Shown: piece after piece, positions 46,346-55,623 of the stretch
Position numbering within the stretch: position 1 is the stretch's first letter
How the letters are laid out: each line of letters opens with the position of its first letter
NCBI RefSeq assembly: GCF_019973735.1
Contig: NZ_AP024463.1
Span: 2,852,001 to 2,916,000 of the forward strand
From: Arachnia rubra
Lineage (GTDB): Bacteria > Actinomycetota > Actinomycetes > Propionibacteriales > Propionibacteriaceae
Direction: 5' to 3'
DNA: 64,000 bases
Notes under the pieces: model-generated
Seen by the model: the letters and a program-made list of their open reading frames with translations, nothing else
Told to the model about the DNA's origin: nothing
The model's database searches: none
Position numbers and translations under genes: made by a program

Positions 46346-48077
46346 GCGATTCCGGAAATACCTCGACCGGCCGCAGAGCGTCTACGCCCTGATCGCCGGC
46401 TACACCATCGCGGCAGTGCTGCAGGGACTGGCCTTCGGTGTCCTGATCTGGTTCCTGCGCGGTTTCCTGTCGGAGGATCCAGGCAGTGCCACTGGGGCCT
46501 TCTGGCTGCTGATCGCCCTCGGGGTGGTGTCCTTCGCCGTGATGGCGGCGACGATGATCGCTGCGAACCGGATCTCCGCCTACGACGTCTGCGGCAATGT
46601 GATCGCCAAGATCGGCCAGCGAGTCTCCGCCCTGCCGCTGGGCTGGTTCGACTCCGGCGCGACGGGACGGGTCTCCGCTGCGGTCACCCACGAGACCGAC
46701 GCGCTGTCGCACCTGGCGTCCATCGTCTTCCCACAGCTCATCTCCGCCCTGGTCACACCGGTCACCGCCGCGGTGGTCACGCTGGTCTACGACTGGCGGC
46801 TGGGCCTGGTGATGGTCGTCGTCGCCCCTATCGTCTGGGTGCTGTGGCGATGGGCGATCCCGGTGATCCGCCGCGAGCAGGAGCTCGCCCCGAAGGTCAG
46901 TTCCGAGACCGCGGCGCGCATCATCGAGCAGGCCCGGCTACAGCCGGTGCTGCGGGCTCAGGGCGTGGCCGGCACCGACTGGGAGCCGCTGGATGAGGCG
47001 CTGCGCAGCGAATACGAGACGATGAAAGGCCTGATGGCGGCCCAGTCGCGACCCTCCTCGGCCTTCGGGATCCTGGGGCAGGTGTTCTTCGCCGCCGTCC
47101 TCGGCACGGGGCTGGCCCTGGCGATGGGCGGGCAACTCGACGTCCCGGGCTACCTGGCGATCGGCCTGATGGCGGCCCGCTTCACCACCCCGATCTCCCA
47201 GTCGGTGTTCTACGCCGCCGAGATCCAGAAGTCGGTCGTCAGCCTGGATACCATCGGCGCGATCGTCGACTCCGACCCGCTGCCCGAACCCAGCGACCCG
47301 AAGGTCCCAGAGGGGACGACGATCCGGTTCGACGACGTCCAGTTCGGTTATGTCGCAGATCAGCCGGTGTTCTCCGGCCTGTCGCTGACCGCGGCCGAGG
47401 GTGAGATCACCGCGTTGATCGGCCCGTCGGGCAGTGGCAAGTCGACGGTGACCCGCTTGGCCGCACGCTTCTGGGACGTCGGCCAGGGGTCGATCACCAT
47501 TGGCGGCGTCGATGTGCGGGACATCCCGACAGCCAAACTCATGGAGATGACCTCCATGGTCTTCCAGGACGTCTACCTCTTCGACGCCACCATCGCTGAG
47601 AACGTCCGGATCTCCCGGCCCAAAGCGACCGACGCCGAGGTCACCAACGCCCTCCACCGCGCGGGGCTCGACCAGACGATCGCCCGGCTGCCCGAGGGCA
47701 TCAACTCCCAGGTCGGGGAAGGCGGCCAGAAGCTGTCCGGCGGTGAGCGGCAGCGCGTCTCGATCGCCCGCGCCTTCCTCAAGGATGCCCCGATCCTGCT
47801 GCTGGACGAGATCACGTCCGCCCTGGACGCCGAGAACGAGGCCGCGATCACCCAGACCCTGGCGGAGTTGTCGCGGGGCCGGACGGTCATCGTCATCGCG
47901 CACCGCTTGTCGACGGTGATGCAGGCCGACCACATCTACGTGCTCTCCGGCCGCGAGAACGGCGTACCGACACAGGTCGCGGAACACGGCATACCAGCCG
48001 AACTAGCCTCCGGCAACGGAATCTTCGCGTCCATGCTCGCCGACTTCGAGCAGACCGCCCGCTGGCAAGTCCGCTAA
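46338..48077 (+). CDS. ABC transporter half, partner of the preceding gene (IrtB/YbtQ-like)
   Basis: This 579-residue protein has six membrane helices and an ATPase domain with Walker A GPSGSGKST near 361, Q-loop VFQDVYLF, signature LSGGERQRVSIARA, Walker B ILLLDEITSALD and H-loop IAHRLST. It overlaps the end of its partner gene and has AGGAGG upstream. Together they repeat in two genes the architecture of the fused upstream gene. Siderophore import is inferred from subfamily and from the iron box about 5.5 kb upstream. Confidence 0.85.
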   Translation: MLERFRKYLDRPQSVYALIAGYTIAAVLQGLAFGVLIWFLRGFLSEDPGSATGAFWLLIALGVVSFAVMAATMIAANRISAYDVCGNVIAKIGQRVSALPLGWFDSGATGRVSAAVTHETDALSHLASIVFPQLISALVTPVTAAVVTLVYDWRLGLVMVVVAPIVWVLWRWAIPVIRREQELAPKVSSETAARIIEQARLQPVLRAQGVAGTDWEPLDEALRSEYETMKGLMAAQSRPSSAFGILGQVFFAAVLGTGLALAMGGQLDVPGYLAIGLMAARFTTPISQSVFYAAEIQKSVVSLDTIGAIVDSDPLPEPSDPKVPEGTTIRFDDVQFGYVADQPVFSGLSLTAAEGEITALIGPSGSGKSTVTRLAARFWDVGQGSITIGGVDVRDIPTAKLMEMTSMVFQDVYLFDATIAENVRISRPKATDAEVTNALHRAGLDQTIARLPEGINSQVGEGGQKLSGGERQRVSIARAFLKDAPILLLDEITSALDAENEAAITQTLAELSRGRTVIVIAHRLSTVMQADHIYVLSGRENGVPTQVAEHGIPAELASGNGIFASMLADFEQTARWQVR

Positions 48078-48101
48078 TGGCCTTACACCTCAACTAGCTT
48101 C

Positions 48102-50072
48102 ATGCTGAAATCCATCATCCGCATGACGGCTGTGGTGACCGTGATAATCACCGCGATGCTTTCCTATACTCAGTTGTCCTTTCTGGAGAAGGACTACCCC
48201 CTAGGAACACAGTATTCTGGGACGATTCTCTTCAGCGATTCTTCACTGTCACGGGCCGAGATCCTTGATGGAATGCGTCACATCAGCAGGGAACAGGGAA
48301 TCGAGATCTACCTAGGCACCCCAGGAAAATCTGATCCTTTCCACGGGCTGGATCTGTATTCTTTGGGGGATAGTCAACCCGACCAGCCTATTGACATCTC
48401 CTGGTTGAGTTTGTATCGGCATGGGAAACTATATCCGGCCTCAGAATTGGGCGACACCAATCTTTCCGCCGTATATGCCGTCAAGGGCTCGGACGCTGGA
48501 GTTGCGGCTTTGACCAGGTGGGCTATAGACCAGGAAGCGACCACTGTCGGCTGGGGGCTAGGCGGCCCACTGGCGTTGTTCGCATCCGGGCTGGTCTATG
48601 GGGGTGCAGGGATTCCGCTGGTGGCTTTGGTGGTGCTGGGCATAACCGTGGTGCTGGCCTGGTATGCGGCCCGTGCCGAGTCACGTGCTGTCCGGCTTCT
48701 GGCGGGAACCTCGGCATTCCGCATCCAGGCCCAGGACATGGTGGGATGGTTGCGTATTGCCGTTCCCGTGGCGGCGCTGGGCATGCTCGCCGTTGGCGCG
48801 GGTTTCGCGCTCACCAGGGGAATCGGGAATGGCCTGGCCATGGCTGGGGTGGTAGGCGGCTACCTGGTGGCGTTGGGCGGCGTAGTGGTGGTTTTCGGTG
48901 TAGTTGCCTCAGTTCTGACGAGGCCATCGGTGGCCTCGCTGGCCTTGCGCACGCCCCCGGAGGCTAGGTTTGAGTTCCCCAGTCAGCTTCTCAAAGCCGT
49001 GACCCTGGCCTTGGGACTTGCCGCCTTGCCTGCGCTGCTGCTGCACATCGGTTCCTCGCTACATCAAGCTGATATCCAGGGACGAGTGACTCCCCTGACT
49101 GGCTACGTTTCCCAAGCGGTCGGGGGAGCAACGGTTGAGAAACTGGATTCCAGCATCGATGACCTTGATCGTTTCATTGCCGCGGCAGACGCCACCGGTA
49201 CCGTCGCCTACGCCGAGATCGTGAACCGTGACGATCCTGCCCCAGAGTTCGCCGCCGAGGGTTTTGACAGCCTCGCGGTGATCAACGCCCGCTACGCGCA
49301 GCTCTTCGGCCTCAGCCAAGACAACGGCACCCTGGCTCCTGTGGCGGAGGAGACCGCCGAACGACTGGTGACGGCCCTGGAAAACACGGAAGCTGGAGAT
49401 CTGAGATCAGGTGTCAGGCAGAAGGAGAAAACGCTCACCGCCAATGGGCTGAAGGCGTACCGGGTGGTGGGCGACGGCGGGATCGTGGCGCCCACCGGAA
49501 GCGGATTGGGTTTCCTACAGGCCAGACAGCCGCTGCTCCTAGTCTCAGAGCACATCAGCGCCGCTCTTGACGATGATGCCCTGTACGCCGGTCTGAGCAG
49601 TGGCTACCTGATGTTCGGTGACGTCTCAGTCATTGACAAGGCGGCGCGGGAGACGGCGGTGACGTCGCTGCTGATGGATCGCAGCCGCGTCACAGACTCC
49701 GCCCTGCTGTCTGCGCAGTTCGCCTACCAGGTGGCGGGCTCTACGGGAGCCAGTATCGCGGTCCTGCTGGCCGCCATCGCCGTCAGCGGCTGGCTGTCCG
49801 CCCAGGTGTATGCCGCGAATAACGCCAGATTCATCTACCCAATGCTGACCTACGGACGAAGTTGGTGGAGTGTGCTGCGGCATCGGATAGTGGCCGAAGT
49901 GGGGATCGTCACCGTCACCTTTGCGCTTGTTTCCACGGTCTATCTGGCCCTCGCTGTGGCATGGTCGCCCGTGCTGCTCCTGGGCGTGGCCTGCTATCTG
50001 GTCTATTCCGCCTTCTGCCACCAACGCGCTGCCCTCGCCATGATCCAGCGAGTCACCCACCGAGCTCATTGA
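48102..50072 (+). CDS. Bacteriocin-associated integral membrane protein (lactococcin-972 immunity type)
   Basis: This 656-residue protein has an N-terminal membrane helix, an external loop of about 130 residues, a group of helices (about 160-320), a second external loop of about 230 residues and C-terminal helices (about 560-640). The order resembles FtsX/MacB-like permeases and the seven-helix putative immunity proteins next to lactococcin-972-type bacteriocins. Its ATPase partner follows after 25 bases. No lactococcin-972-like peptide gene is found on either side, so this may be a resistance or stress-response pair. Local GC is lower than in the preceding ABC genes. Confidence 0.7.
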   Translation: MLKSIIRMTAVVTVIITAMLSYTQLSFLEKDYPLGTQYSGTILFSDSSLSRAEILDGMRHISREQGIEIYLGTPGKSDPFHGLDLYSLGDSQPDQPIDISWLSLYRHGKLYPASELGDTNLSAVYAVKGSDAGVAALTRWAIDQEATTVGWGLGGPLALFASGLVYGGAGIPLVALVVLGITVVLAWYAARAESRAVRLLAGTSAFRIQAQDMVGWLRIAVPVAALGMLAVGAGFALTRGIGNGLAMAGVVGGYLVALGGVVVVFGVVASVLTRPSVASLALRTPPEARFEFPSQLLKAVTLALGLAALPALLLHIGSSLHQADIQGRVTPLTGYVSQAVGGATVEKLDSSIDDLDRFIAAADATGTVAYAEIVNRDDPAPEFAAEGFDSLAVINARYAQLFGLSQDNGTLAPVAEETAERLVTALENTEAGDLRSGVRQKEKTLTANGLKAYRVVGDGGIVAPTGSGLGFLQARQPLLLVSEHISAALDDDALYAGLSSGYLMFGDVSVIDKAARETAVTSLLMDRSRVTDSALLSAQFAYQVAGSTGASIAVLLAAIAVSGWLSAQVYAANNARFIYPMLTYGRSWWSVLRHRIVAEVGIVTVTFALVSTVYLALAVAWSPVLLLGVACYLVYSAFCHQRAALAMIQRVTHRAH

Positions 50073-50097
50073 TCGAGCCCACTTGATGGAGAAAACC

Positions 50098-50739
50098 ATG
50101 CAGATCACAGCACGCAGCATCCACCTGCGCATCGGCTCTCGAACAATCCTGGACAAGATCTCATTGGAGATTCCAAGCGGCTCAGCGTTCGCACTCATCG
50201 GACCCAGCGGATCCGGCAAAACCACACTCCTCAACTGTCTCGGGCTGCTGCTTCCGGTCACCAAAGGCGAGATCCTCATCGACGGCACCGCCATGTCGCG
50301 ACTGAAGGGCGAACGACGACGCCGGTTCTGGCGCGACAACGTGGCCTTCATCTTCCAGGACTATGGCCTGGTGCCCGATGAGAGCGTCGGTTTCAACGTG
50401 TGCATGGAGTCCTCACCCATCTTCCGCAGAACCAAGGCCTGGGACAGCACCGTCCACGACGCACTCGCCACAGTGGGGTTGGAAGGCCGCGAGAACGAGC
50501 AGGTGGCCAAGCTCAGCGGGGGCGAACGTCAACGTGTCAGCATCGCACGCGCCATCCACAAACAGGCGCGGATCATCTTCGCCGACGAACCCACCGCCTC
50601 ACTGGACGCAGGCAACCGGCGCATCGTGCAAGACCTCCTCCTGGCCGAGAAAGCCCGCGGCGCCACCGTCGTCATCTCCACCCACGATGACCGGCTTTCA
50701 TCCGCCTGCGATGAGGCCCTACAGCTGGAATGCACATAA
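50098..50739 (+). CDS. ABC ATPase of the bacteriocin-type (MacB/LolD-like) exporter
   Basis: This 213-residue ATPase has Walker A GPSGSGKTT near residue 35, Q-loop FIFQDYGLVPDESV, signature LSGGERQRVSIARA, Walker B IIFADEPTASLD and H-loop ISTHDD. This is the LolD/MacB type that energises FtsX-like permeases. GGAG precedes the ATG at 50098. It directly follows the membrane protein gene and is the last gene on this strand before the IS region. Confidence 0.85.
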   Translation: MQITARSIHLRIGSRTILDKISLEIPSGSAFALIGPSGSGKTTLLNCLGLLLPVTKGEILIDGTAMSRLKGERRRRFWRDNVAFIFQDYGLVPDESVGFNVCMESSPIFRRTKAWDSTVHDALATVGLEGRENEQVAKLSGGERQRVSIARAIHKQARIIFADEPTASLDAGNRRIVQDLLLAEKARGATVVISTHDDRLSSACDEALQLECT

Positions 50740-50826
50740 CCTCACACCCACTGCTCCAACAGCGTAGTCAAGAGCAAAATCCCCAAGACGGGACCTCCGG
50801 CCGATAGAAAATTCATTTCTGATCGC

Positions 50827-50854
50827 TTGACAGCAAAGACAGTAAGGATATAAG
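50827..50854 (+). promoter_or_regulatory. Strong-looking sigma-70 promoter without a downstream gene
   Basis: TTGACA (50827-50832) and TATAAG (50849-50854) are 16 bases apart. No reading frame of useful length follows on this strand: the first ATG gives seven codons. The 224-base gap (50740-50963) contains nothing else recognisable. A small RNA, or a promoter orphaned by rearrangement, is possible. Confidence 0.35.
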
Positions 50855-52642
50855 AAAACCTCTCCATGGACCGACATCACTCAATTTAGAACTTTCTTCC
50901 CGGCCTAAATCCCCAGCATGCTCACCTCCCTCTGTAGCAACTCGAAGAGCTTTAGGGCGTTATTCACGACCTTAGACGACTGGGTTCTGACAAGGGGTTT
51001 TGCATTCTCTCACGGCGCTCGTGAATAACCCCCTTATTATCTAATTTATCGATACTCCGTAGCCGCTTCTCTATTATTCTGGCACTTTTGATATTCATAA
51101 CCCCAGCACTCAAGACATAACGGCGTTGAAAATAAATGAAAAGCCCGAGTTTACGCTCCAGACACGTGAGCAGGAAAAGCATAGAAACGCAGCCAATGGG
51201 AACTAGACTCCGAAGGTTGAGTTCCGAGGAAATCTTCATTGTCGACGTGACCACCAAAAGAATAATATTCAAGACCATTCCTAAAGCAAGAACAGATTCC
51301 CCCAACGACCTATACAAGCGAATCAACCCGAATCGGAAGACAAGCCACGCAACCACCGATGAGAGCAGCAGAACAACAACGAAAACTAAGAAGAAATTAA
51401 ATTCACCTAAGAAAATCCCTGCGACACCAGAAATTAAAACAGAATTCAAGAATACCACTAGACAAGAAACCCAGGCCCGACCTTTCTCACCGCGGATACT
51501 GTGCTGTCTTGCCTCAGCAGCGAACGCCAAGTAGAGATCCAATTTCACATCAGCCGAGAGAGCCGAATCCTGAAGCACGCCAAAGATAACATTAAGCAAG
51601 AAGCAGGCAAAGGGAATAGCAAAGTAGCCTAATCTCAAACCTTCAGAAATCATGCCCAGAAGACCAACCCAAGCACATATGAAACTCCCGAGAAATGCGG
51701 ACAACCTCGCACATTTAACAAAAATATATCGCGTCAAACGCGAGATCTTCACATCCTTCAACCCCGTGAAAACTATCGCAATATAAAGCGTAAGGACTAC
51801 TCCTGTTACGGCAAAAGGATAGCTTTCGAAAGATTTATACTCTGGCCAGTAATTAAGCAGCGCATTTCGGGCTGTGTAGAGATTCAAGCTTACAATCTCT
51901 TCCGCACCCGGCGAGGCAATGGTTATCGCAGCTAGAAGAAAAATACCTATAAGCCATTCTTTGAGGCTTATTCATAGGGGTGTTTTGGCTTTCCCCAGCT
52001 AACACTTTACCCGAGGGGGATGTGAGGGCGGCTTGCCCGATCTGAGATAATTCAAAATGCAGAAAGAAAACCCTCAGATGAAAGACAAGCCGCCGCCGTG
52101 AATACTACCACAAGCCTTGACCGTGACCAGATCCTCAACCTGTGCGAACTGATCCACACATCCCGTTCCGGAAACCTTCCCCCGGCAGGGTCCCGTGTCC
52201 TGGGCTTGTTCCGCTGTATCCAGGTCACTGTGTTGATATTGCGGCACAATCTCACCCAGGAGTTGCTGGCCGACATCCACACAGTCTCCCAAGCCACCAT
52301 CTCACGAGTGGTGGCGGTCTACACTCCCCTGATCGCCGAAGCCCTCCAGAACTGGGTGCCCAGTGTGGGGGACCTCGACCCGGACCGTCAGTACATCATC
52401 GACGGTACTCTGGTGTCCTGCTGGTCGTGGCACGACCGTCCCGAGCTGTACTCAGGCAAGCACCACACGACGGGGGTGAACCTGCAAGTGGCCTGCACCC
52501 TGGCCGGACAGCTCGCCTGGATCTCCCCGCCCCTGCCGGGTAGTGTGCATGATGCAAAGGCCATCAAGGAATCCGGCTTCCTCGCAGCCCTCGACAGTCA
52601 AAGTCATATTGGAGACAAAGGCTACATCGGATTGGGGATGAT

Positions 52643-53716
52643 GGTGGTGTCATAGGGTCGTAGCAACAGTGTTTGTTAAGGAGGGGTTGTTGGTGCGGCG
52701 GTTGTTGACGGTGACGGATCGGGCTGGGATCGCGAGGGGCTTGGCGGAGGGGTGTGGGTTACGTGAGATTGCTCGGCGGATTGGTAGGGATGTGTCGGTG
52801 GTTTCGCGGGAAGTGGCCCGGAATCAGGGTGAGACGGGGTACAAGTGTGTGGCTGCTGATGTAGCTGCGCAGCGGCGGCGTGCCCGGCCCAAGCTCCGCA
52901 AGATTGATGCTGATCTGGTGTTGAAGCAGCGGGTGATTGCTGATCTTCGGAGGTCTCGTACACCACGTCAGATCGCGGGAAGATTACGTGCTGAGGCTGG
53001 GGGTGACAGGCTTGAACCGTGTCAGGGTTCCCCCACGGCCCAAGGAGCGAGCGTGTCTCATGAAGCGATCTACACCTGGATTTATGCGATGCCGAAGAAG
53101 ACGCTGCGGGAGCACGGTGTCATGCTCGGGTCGAAACGCACTAGCCGTCAGTCCCGGCGTCGTTTGGGTGAGCGGAAATCCCCGATTGTGGGAATGGTCA
53201 GTATCGATCAGCGGCCTCAGGAGGTTACAGGACGGAAGGTTCCCGGTCATTGGGAAGGAGACTTGATCATCGGCGCCTACGGCAGAACAGCCGCGATCAC
53301 CCTCGTCGAACGAACCACCCGGTTCGTCACGATCCTCGCCCTGCCGAAGGGCAAGAACACAGACGGGGTGTGTGACGCCCTGATCGACCACATCACTGGG
53401 CTGCCCGAATTGATGAAGGGCACCCTGACCTGGGATCAGGGCTCTGAGATGGCCCGGCACGCCGCGTTCACCATGGCCACCCAGATGCCGGTGTACTTCG
53501 CCCATCCCCACTCTCCCTGGGAACGCGGCAGCAATGAGAACACCAACCGACTCATCCGTGACTACCTACCCAAAGGCACTCCCATCCCCCAACACCAGCC
53601 CTATCTCACAGCCATCGCCGAAGAACTGAACGAACGCCCCCGAGCCACCCTCGGCTACCTCACCCCACGAGAAGCCTTCCAGAAACTACTCGTTGCTTCC
53701 ACCACTTGACACCGCC
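52643..53716 (+). mobile_element. IS30-family insertion sequence (1074 bp)
   Basis: The element lies between two GAT copies (52640-52642 and 53717-53719). Its imperfect 25-base terminal inverted repeats match at 19 positions, beginning GGTGGTGTCA and GGCGGTGTCA and ending in AGCAAC. It sits inside the IS5-family transposase gene, so it is the younger insertion. Confidence 0.85.
52693..53709 (+). CDS. IS30-family transposase
   Basis: This protein of about 338 residues has an N-terminal helix-turn-helix (LREIARRIGRDVSVVSREVARN) and a DDE integrase-like core: Asp in GHWEGDLIIG, Asp in LTWDQGSEM, Glu in PWERGSNENTNRLIRDYLPKG, all typical of IS30. The GTG at 52693 is preferred because AAGGAGG lies at good spacing upstream; a GTG eight codons earlier is an alternative. 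The frame is intact and ends seven bases before the right end of the element. Confidence 0.88.
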   Translation: MRRLLTVTDRAGIARGLAEGCGLREIARRIGRDVSVVSREVARNQGETGYKCVAADVAAQRRRARPKLRKIDADLVLKQRVIADLRRSRTPRQIAGRLRAEAGGDRLEPCQGSPTAQGASVSHEAIYTWIYAMPKKTLREHGVMLGSKRTSRQSRRRLGERKSPIVGMVSIDQRPQEVTGRKVPGHWEGDLIIGAYGRTAAITLVERTTRFVTILALPKGKNTDGVCDALIDHITGLPELMKGTLTWDQGSEMARHAAFTMATQMPVYFAHPHSPWERGSNENTNRLIRDYLPKGTPIPQHQPYLTAIAEELNERPRATLGYLTPREAFQKLLVASTT

Positions 53717-54120
53717 GATCACCCCCGCGAAGAAACCCGCCCATGGTGAACTCACCGACAGCGACAAAAGAAACAACACGACCATCAACCGCGTCCGCTA
53801 CCTCATCGAACGTGTCATCGCGAACGTCAAAACCTGGCGTGTTCTACACACCGATTACCGCCGCCCCTACAACACCTTCGAAACCACAATACAAGCCGTC
53901 ACAGGACTCATCTTCGCCTACAGTCTATGAATAAGCCTCTTTGATATCTTTTACAGTTCGCAGATATTCCTCTTTTAGCTCGGCGAGCTCTTCTGACCCC
54001 ATAGTCTTCACCTTTCCGCGTAGCCACAGCTCTCCTGATCAGATTTTAAACCTACTCCGGAGACCGCGAGGCCGAACTAAATAATTCACTGAGCTCTCGT
54101 CACGGCGCACCGATGCCTCT

Positions 54121-55404
54121 TTATTCACGGGGTGTGGGGTTGGGGGTGAAACGGACTGCGGTGGTGTCGAGGTGTTCTCCGGTGGGACCGCGGTATGGCG
54201 CCGGCCTGAGGGGGCAATAGCCGCCTGACGGGGATTTCGCCGCGGCCTGGGCGGTGGCTGTGGCGTTGGGGCCGATGCGTTGCCCGTACTGGCTGGTGAA
54301 GACCAGGCCATCCGGGATGTCCGGATTGCCGTTGATCAGGAACCGGCCCTGGTGGTGTTGCCGGTGATGCGTGGGGCAGAGAGAAACGACGGTGTCACGG
54401 TTGGTTGCCCCGCCTTTGCTCCAGTGCTGGATGTGGTGGTTTTCCAGGAATCCGGTGACGGGACAGCCGGGATAGCGGCAGCCACGGTCCCGGTCCTCGA
54501 CCAGGCGGCGGGTTCTGAGCGGCACGATCCGCTGCGCCCGGCCAACGCTGACCGGCAGCCCGTCGGTTTCCCACACCGGTATGAGGGTCCCATCGCAGGT
54601 GAATTCTTGGAGCAGGTGGAACGGGATTGCGCCCTTCTTGCTGACCCAGCCCTGGCCGTCGGTGTCCAGGTGGAGAAGCACCCGGTAGTGCTCTTTCCGG
54701 TTTCCGGAGGTGACGGCGCAAAGGGAACGGTTGGCCATCTCCACGAGCCCATCGGCCAGCGTGGCGTCCTGGTTACCCGCGGTGAACAGGGCATCTTTGG
54801 CTTCCCGCACAGCGGTTTCTATCAACGCACCGTCGACGGCAGTGGTGGACAGGTGTAGCTCAAAGCGGCCGTCGCGGGTGGTCATGGACAGCTGCGACGC
54901 GTCCGCTTTGGCTTGTTCGTGCGGCTCGCGCGGTTGCTCCCCGGCGTCGGGGTAGCTGTAGCGGCTGAGGGTACGGCGCAGCTGAGTGACGGTGGCGTTC
55001 TCAGCGAATGAGACGATGCTGACGGAGTACTCCGCTGGTGCGTGCTGCGCCACCACGGCCGCCTGGTCCAGCCCCAGGCGGCCTGCGTCCACAGCGGTGA
55101 CGAGCTCTGGCAGCTCACCGGAGCGGCGGGCGACCTTGACTACCGCGGCAGCGTTTGCTGGAGACAGCCCGGCAAACACCTGCAGCCAATGCTCAACCGA
55201 GCGGATCCCGTCTCCACACCAGCTGTCCGTGGCGATCAGCTCGGTGGTGAAAGCCACCAGATCAGCATGAACCGCAGCCAACCGGCCCGCCAGCTCGTGG
55301 GCCATGCCGACGCGGCGTTCCCACCCCCGGCCGGTATCCTCCGCAGGCCCGTGCACCGGACCCGCGGCATCAACCCGAAGGTCGGGAACGTCCACACCAG
55401 CCAT
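54121..55404 (-). CDS. DUF222-HNH endonuclease family protein (13E12 type)
   Basis: This 427-residue protein has an N-terminal helical DUF222 domain (about residues 20-250) and a C-terminal HNH nuclease motif: C-x4-C in CRYPGCP, ENHHIQHW, the Asn in ATNRDT and CPTHHRQHH. The pattern is that of the 13E12 repeat family, multicopy in many actinobacteria. Several mycobacterial members are LexA-regulated, and an SOS-like box lies in this promoter. Nuclease activity and target are inferred. The promoter geometry predicts a leaderless mRNA. Confidence 0.85.
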   Translation of the reverse strand: MAGVDVPDLRVDAAGPVHGPAEDTGRGWERRVGMAHELAGRLAAVHADLVAFTTELIATDSWCGDGIRSVEHWLQVFAGLSPANAAAVVKVARRSGELPELVTAVDAGRLGLDQAAVVAQHAPAEYSVSIVSFAENATVTQLRRTLSRYSYPDAGEQPREPHEQAKADASQLSMTTRDGRFELHLSTTAVDGALIETAVREAKDALFTAGNQDATLADGLVEMANRSLCAVTSGNRKEHYRVLLHLDTDGQGWVSKKGAIPFHLLQEFTCDGTLIPVWETDGLPVSVGRAQRIVPLRTRRLVEDRDRGCRYPGCPVTGFLENHHIQHWSKGGATNRDTVVSLCPTHHRQHHQGRFLINGNPDIPDGLVFTSQYGQRIGPNATATAQAAAKSPSGGYCPLRPAPYRGPTGEHLDTTAVRFTPNPTPRE

Positions 55405-55410
55405 GCATTA

Positions 55411-55439
55411 ATGGTACACCTGTTCGATTAAACACGCAA
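55411..55439 (-). promoter_or_regulatory. Promoter with LexA/SOS-like box upstream of the DUF222-HNH gene
   Basis: On the minus strand TTGCGT and TACCAT are 17 bases apart and place the transcript start at or next to the ATG at 55404. TCGAACAGGTGTACCA (55412-55427) overlaps the spacer and -10 box and differs from the actinobacterial SOS consensus (GAAC-N4-GTTC with flanking TC/GA) at two positions. Confidence 0.5.
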
Positions 55440-55483
55440 GGCCGTCGGAAAAATCGGTCACACTCACAAATGACCTGCCTCTT

Positions 55484-55623
55484 GGGAGGCGACTCCGGGA
55501 CGGATGGTGCACCAAGGCAACTGAGCGAAACGGCACCGGGCGCACCGTGATGAAGGTGAACAAAGTGAGGCGCCGCATCCGGGGGAAGGAAACACCGGCG
55601 AACTAACGACACACGACACCAGG
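55484..55623 (+). repeat. Dispersed intergenic repeat of about 140 bp, copy 1
   Basis: The segment aligns with 60339-60478 in the same orientation, about four bases in five identical with small gaps. The block CCGTGATGAAGGTGAAC is invariant and both copies end in ACACGACAC.AGG. The minus strand reads a similar peptide in both (SSPVF..PG.GASL.SPSSR), so a degraded coding origin is possible. Confidence 0.75.

Larger units (their letters stand above)
52098..53930 (+). pseudogene. IS5-family DDE transposase, split by an IS30 insertion
   Basis: The frame runs from the GTG at 52098 to 52642 and resumes at 53720 after the IS30 element and one copy of the GAT duplication. The rejoined frame is 251 codons: GYIGLGM-ITPAKKPAHGEL spans the junction without a shift. 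An N-terminal helix-turn-helix (LADIHTVSQATISRVV) is followed by a DDE_Tnp_4-type core with Asp in YIIDGTLV, Asp in HIGDKGY and Glu in RVRYLIERVIANVK. All catalytic residues are present in the rejoined protein, so it was probably active before the second insertion. Confidence 0.85.
51963..53939 (+). mobile_element. IS5-family insertion sequence (about 900 bp), itself interrupted
   Basis: Both ends carry GAGGCTTATTCATAG as terminal inverted repeats and are flanked by a 3-base direct repeat TTT (51960-51962 and 53940-53942). Without the inner IS30 element the length is 900 bases, normal for this family. It encodes one DDE transposase. It disrupts the membrane protein gene described separately. 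Confidence 0.85.
50964..54002 (-). pseudogene. Polytopic membrane protein gene split by a nested IS island
   Basis: The 5' part is 53940-54002: ATG at 54000-54002 with AAGGTG upstream, 21 codons reading MGSEELAELKEEYLRTVKDIK. The 3' part is 50964-51959. Removing the IS (51963-53939) and one copy of the 3-base duplication joins the parts in frame as VKDIK-EWLIGIF and restores 352 residues. The product would have about eight hydrophobic segments and a basic C-terminus. Base composition and codon use are much more AT-rich than the neighbours, pointing to foreign origin. A TTG within the 3' part could still start a truncated protein of about 307 residues. I recognise no family. Confidence 0.8.
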
